NCBI RefSeq assembly: GCF_000813005.1
Contig: NZ_JSYP01000001.1
Span: 186,001 to 250,000, forward strand
DNA length: 64,000 nucleotides
Direction of reading: 5' to 3'
From: Flavobacterium sp. KMS
GTDB lineage: Bacteria > Bacteroidota > Bacteroidia > Flavobacteriales > Flavobacteriaceae
Under the pieces are notes generated by a model that was not told the origin of the DNA, did not search any database, and was given only the letters and a program-made list of their open reading frames with translations. Of this stretch, positions 60,339 through 64,000 are shown in pieces. A program made the translations under genes and the position numbers. Numbering within the stretch: position 1 is the stretch's first letter; each line of letters begins with the position of its first letter.

Positions 60339-61724
60339 ATGAAAATGCAATTCTTTGCATTGGTATTCTTCGGTTTTGCTACAGGAAATCTTTTGGCGCA
60401 GACCGTAACTTTACCAAATGCTCTTGAACGTTCTGTTCAGAATTTTGAAAAAATAAAAGCCAAAGAAGCAATGGTACTTGCTTCGAGAGAAAATGTAATA
60501 TACCAAAAAAGTCAGTATTTGCCTGATTTCACATTGATGGCACAACAAAGTTATGGAACTATCAATGCTCAAAACGGACCTTTATACGGTTATGGTGGTT
60601 TGGGCGTTGCATCGACTTCTATGCCTTTACAGGAGCAAAACTGGAATGCCGCTTTTGGCTCTCTTTACTTAGCAAACATCAATTGGAATCTATTTACGTT
60701 TGGCAAAATAAAAAGCCAGGTTTCCATAGCCAAAGCAGATGAAGCTGTCGCTCAGAAAGATTTAGAACAACTAAAATTCCAACATCAGGTAAAAGTTGGA
60801 GCTGCATATTTAAACCTTCTTGCTGCACAACGTGTAAAATTTGTGCAGGATAAAAATCTGGAACGCGCTCAAGTTGTTGCCACAACAACCAAGAGTCGTT
60901 CTAATAGCGGTTTGATTCCAGAAGTCGATTTTTCTTTGGCGAAAGCCGAAGTTGCCAATGCTAAATCGGCAGTAATAAAAGCCTATGATTTAGAACTCGA
61001 TTACTCCAAAGCACTGGCAGTAATGATGGGAGAAGAATATAGAAAGTATGAACTAGACAGCCTTTTTACCAACAAGACTCCTACTCTACTCTTTGAATCT
61101 TCAGTTGAAACGAGCAATCATCCTATTCTGGAATGGCAAAATAGTACAGTTCAAAAAAGTAAACAACAGGAAAAATTACAATCGGCACTTGGACTTCCTA
61201 CTATTTCGTCATTTGGCGTAATACAAGGGCGTGGTTCAGGGTTCGATTGGAATTATGTGCAGGACAATTCAGCTTTCTCTAAATCGTATTCAGATGGTGT
61301 TGGCATAGACCGCAGCAATTATATTGTTGGCGTTGGTATCAGTTGGAATTTGATGAATTTATACCGTCAATCTTCTAAAAAGAAAGAACAAAAATTCATT
61401 ACGCAATCCTTGCAAAAAGAATATGACTATATGAATCAGGAACTTGTGGCGCAACAAAAATTGGCAGATGACAAATTAAAAAATGCATTTGAAAATTTTG
61501 AAGAAACCAAAACGCAGGTAAAAGCCGCCACAGATGCATATCAACAACATACTGCATTATACAACAACGGACTAACAACAATTGTAGACCTGACACAATC
61601 TTTCTACACGCTCAACAGAGCCGAAATAGACTATGAAATAGCACAAAACAACATCTGGCAAGCCTTATGGATTAAAGCTGCTGCCAAGGGTGACCTGACT
61701 ATTTTACTAAACGCGATATACTAA
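60339..61724 (+). CDS. TolC-family outer-membrane efflux protein
   Basis: The 461-residue outer-membrane factor has a signal peptide (about 1-20, ending LLAQ). Two long repeated helical hairpins are typical of TolC (LKVGAAYLNLLAAQRVKFVQ-type segments near 150-170 and again near 370-420). It forms the outer channel of a tripartite efflux pump with the RND protein that starts 10 nt after its stop. The periplasmic adaptor gene is missing between them and may lie downstream, outside the window. Confidence 0.92.
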   Translation: MKMQFFALVFFGFATGNLLAQTVTLPNALERSVQNFEKIKAKEAMVLASRENVIYQKSQYLPDFTLMAQQSYGTINAQNGPLYGYGGLGVASTSMPLQEQNWNAAFGSLYLANINWNLFTFGKIKSQVSIAKADEAVAQKDLEQLKFQHQVKVGAAYLNLLAAQRVKFVQDKNLERAQVVATTTKSRSNSGLIPEVDFSLAKAEVANAKSAVIKAYDLELDYSKALAVMMGEEYRKYELDSLFTNKTPTLLFESSVETSNHPILEWQNSTVQKSKQQEKLQSALGLPTISSFGVIQGRGSGFDWNYVQDNSAFSKSYSDGVGIDRSNYIVGVGISWNLMNLYRQSSKKKEQKFITQSLQKEYDYMNQELVAQQKLADDKLKNAFENFEETKTQVKAATDAYQQHTALYNNGLTTIVDLTQSFYTLNRAEIDYEIAQNNIWQALWIKAAAKGDLTILLNAIY

Positions 61725-61734
61725 AGCCTAAATT

Positions 61735-64000
61735 ATGAATTTAATACGTTTTGCCTTGCGCAAGCCCATCTCGATTATGGTGATGGTGCTAGGGCTTTTA
61801 TTCTTCGGAATTAAAGCTACCAAAGATATAAAGGTAGATATTCTGCCAGATATGAATCTTCCTGTCGTGTACATTGCCCATTCATTTAATGGATATACAC
61901 CTCAACAAATGGAAGGTTATTTTACAAAGATGTATGTAAATATGATGCTGTTTACAAGCGGAATCGAAAGCATCGAAACCAAGAATACACAAGGATTAAC
62001 CTTAATGAAAATAAACTTTTACGAAGGTACAGATATGGGTCAGGCTATTGCCGAAATCAATGCACTGTCCAATCGTTCTCAAGTATTCTTACCACCGGGA
62101 GCTCCGCCTCCGTTCATCATTCGATTTGATGCATCGTCGCAACCTGTTGGACAATTGGTTTTCAAGAGTAATTCGAAAACCAATAATGAATTGCAGGATA
62201 TTGCCAACTTTACGGCTCGACCATTTTTGATTAAAATTCCGGGATTAACCACCGCACCACCTTTTGGCGGAAGTCCGAGAACAATCGAAATAAACATCGA
62301 CCCAAATAAATTACGTACCCATCAATTAACTCCTGAGCAAATTGTAGAAGCCATAAGCCGAAATAATATTACCTCGCCATCGGGGAATATTTACATCGAC
62401 GATATTAATTATTTAACACCTACAAACAATACAATTAAAGAAGTTTCCGATTTTGGAAATATTCCAATTTTTAAAGGCGCAGTCGATAATGTTTATATCC
62501 GTGATGTGGCAACTGTAAAAGATGGCGCCGATATTACAACTGGTTACGCCCTCATAAACGGAGCACGTTCGGTATATATCAATATTGCAAAATCGGGTAA
62601 TGCTTCGACTTGGGATGTGGTGAAAAATTTAAAGAAAGCCATCCCGATGATTCAGAATAATTTACCGGATGATGTTACAATCTCTTATGAGTTTGACCAA
62701 TCGGTATATGTTATTAATGCTGTAAAAAGTTTAATTCTCGAAGGTGTATTGGGAGCTTTACTTACCGGATTGATGGTATTGTTATTCTTGCGTGATAACA
62801 GAGCAGCTTTAATTGTAGTATTAACGATTCCTATTTCGATTATTTCGGGCGTATTATTCCTGAAATTATTCGGACAAAGTATCAATATAATGTCCTTATC
62901 AGGATTGGCTCTGGCTATAGGAATTCTGGTTGACGAAAGTACGGTTACTATCGAGAACATTCACCAACATCTTGCAATGGGCAAAACAAAAGCCAAAGCA
63001 ATCCTGGATGCTTGTCGCGAAATTGCCTTCCCTAAATTATTGATTCTGCTTTGTATTCTGGCAGTATTTGCACCCGCATTTATGATGACAGGAATCCCTG
63101 GTTCTCTATTTATGCCGTTGGCACTTGCCATAGGATTTTCGATGATATTGTCATTTATCCTATCACAAACCTTTGTTCCGGTAATGGCAAACTGGTTAAT
63201 GAAAACCAAAGACGAAAACCACGTACATGAAGAAGACAAATTTGATAGATTTAAAAATCGTTTTGTAACGTTCTTACAATCCATAATGGAAAAACGTAAA
63301 ACTATATTAATTGCGAGTTTTGTCTTGGTAGCATTAGGAGTTTTCATAATGTACAGCAATACAGGAAAAGATGTATTGCCAACCGTTAATTCGAGTCAGT
63401 TTCAGGTACGTATAAAAGCGCCCGAAGGAACTCGTATCGAAAAAACTGAGCTGAAAATCAAGCAGGTTTTACGCGAAATGGAAGCCGTAATTGGTAAAGA
63501 CCATATTGCAATTTCATCCGTATTTATTGGTCAGCATCCATCCTCATTTGCGGTAAGCCCTATTTACTTATACAATGCAGGACCACACGAAGCTTTGATG
63601 CAAATCGCATTAAAAGATTTCGACGGAAACACAAATGATTTAAAAGAAAAAATCCGTCACCACATGAAAGCTAAAATGCCCGAATTGCACTTTTCTTTTG
63701 AACCAATCGAGCTGACAGAAAAAATTCTTAGCCAAGGAACTAATACGCCTATCGAAGTTCGTTTCTCTGGTATGATGAAAAAAATGAACATCATGTATGC
63801 CAATAAATTACTGGCAAAACTAAAAGAAATCGACTATTTAAGAGACCAGCAAATTCCGCAATCGTTAAACTATCCGGCTTTCGAAATTAATATCGACAGA
63901 TTAAGAGCTGCACAATTAGGAATCGACGCTCAGGATATTGCTCGTTCATTAGTACCAATTACAGCATCTTCTCGTTATACAAGCAAAAACATGTGGGTAG
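61735..64000 (+). CDS. Efflux RND transporter permease, partial (3' end beyond window)
   Basis: The open frame runs from the ATG at 61735 to the window edge, 755 codons. It begins MNLIRFALRKPISIMVMVLG, the first RND transmembrane helix. The porter domain follows (PDMNLPVVYIAHSFNGYTP). The TM4 region has ILVDESTVTIENI, with Asp400 and Glu401, where AcrB-type pumps have Asp-Asp and CusA-type pumps Asp-Ala. It is probably an inner-membrane proton antiporter for drugs or metals. The substrate cannot be assigned. Confidence 0.9.
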   Translation, partial: MNLIRFALRKPISIMVMVLGLLFFGIKATKDIKVDILPDMNLPVVYIAHSFNGYTPQQMEGYFTKMYVNMMLFTSGIESIETKNTQGLTLMKINFYEGTDMGQAIAEINALSNRSQVFLPPGAPPPFIIRFDASSQPVGQLVFKSNSKTNNELQDIANFTARPFLIKIPGLTTAPPFGGSPRTIEINIDPNKLRTHQLTPEQIVEAISRNNITSPSGNIYIDDINYLTPTNNTIKEVSDFGNIPIFKGAVDNVYIRDVATVKDGADITTGYALINGARSVYINIAKSGNASTWDVVKNLKKAIPMIQNNLPDDVTISYEFDQSVYVINAVKSLILEGVLGALLTGLMVLLFLRDNRAALIVVLTIPISIISGVLFLKLFGQSINIMSLSGLALAIGILVDESTVTIENIHQHLAMGKTKAKAILDACREIAFPKLLILLCILAVFAPAFMMTGIPGSLFMPLALAIGFSMILSFILSQTFVPVMANWLMKTKDENHVHEEDKFDRFKNRFVTFLQSIMEKRKTILIASFVLVALGVFIMYSNTGKDVLPTVNSSQFQVRIKAPEGTRIEKTELKIKQVLREMEAVIGKDHIAISSVFIGQHPSSFAVSPIYLYNAGPHEALMQIALKDFDGNTNDLKEKIRHHMKAKMPELHFSFEPIELTEKILSQGTNTPIEVRFSGMMKKMNIMYANKLLAKLKEIDYLRDQQIPQSLNYPAFEINIDRLRAAQLGIDAQDIARSLVPITASSRYTSKNMWV

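Overview
The window is AT-rich chromosomal DNA from a member of the Bacteroidetes, most likely Flavobacterium or a close flavobacterial relative. This rests on the protein families present (DUF5723, DUF4295, DUF4272, DUF5009, SatD with DUF3307, a HYC_CC_PP-type protein, bacillithiol BshC), on repeated TAnnTTTG -7 promoter boxes, on the lack of obvious Shine-Dalgarno sites, and on intergenic palindromic repeats familiar from flavobacterial genomes. No rRNA, tRNA, CRISPR array, prophage or insertion sequence was found.

Layout. 1-9231 is a [NiFe] uptake hydrogenase locus. A leftward operon carries hyaA (Tat-exported small subunit), hyaB, cytochrome b hyaC, protease hyaD, hypF and an unrecognised gene cut by the window edge. 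A divergent rightward arm carries hypA-hypB-hypC-hypE. The small subunit has the extra cysteines of the oxygen-tolerant [4Fe-3S] class. hypD is not in the window. 9411-28150 holds housekeeping and envelope genes: an EreA/ChaN-like secreted protein, guaB, a DUF5723 outer-membrane protein with a lipoprotein, an HMG-CoA lyase-like enzyme, satD-DUF3307, pyrD, a formylglycine-generating-type enzyme, pepT, an aldo/keto reductase, an NlpC/P60 hydrolase, an L,D-transpeptidase and a histidine kinase/response regulator pair. 28480-36704 contains a radical SAM protein with an unusual cysteine spacing, a TPR protein, and a four-gene RNA/ribosome repair operon (basic protein, rtcB, zinc-ribbon protein, prfH). 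A 28-codon leader ORF and a strong terminator stand in front of that operon. 37025-56045 has bshC, ndk, ftsY, ribosomal proteins L28 and L33 with DUF4295, cinA, a 2-oxoacid dehydrogenase E2, a glycosyltransferase and two DUF5009 acyltransferase-like membrane proteins. 56294-58057 is a patch of very AT-rich orphan genes. 59853-64000 starts a TolC/RND efflux operon that leaves the window.

Most notable observation. Upstream of the rtcB-prfH operon, the leader transcript can fold in two exclusive ways. A 9-bp pairing between the leader ORF start region and its end (1:2), and a 10-bp pairing between the ORF end and the 5' arm of the terminator (2:3), compete with an 11-bp terminator (3:4). This is the layout of a translation-sensing attenuator, here in front of a ribosome-repair module. 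Two uncharacterised cysteine-motif proteins share the operon. Together they form the best candidate for a previously undescribed system in this window.

Non-coding structure. Several dispersed intergenic repeat families occur: TCCCGA/TCGGGA palindromes, a larger hairpin element built around ATCCTTTT...AAAAGAT, an AGACGCAC/GTGCGTCT hairpin, a 109-bp element with 18-bp terminal inverted repeats, and short CTAAG tandem repeats. Most convergent gene ends have clear intrinsic terminators.
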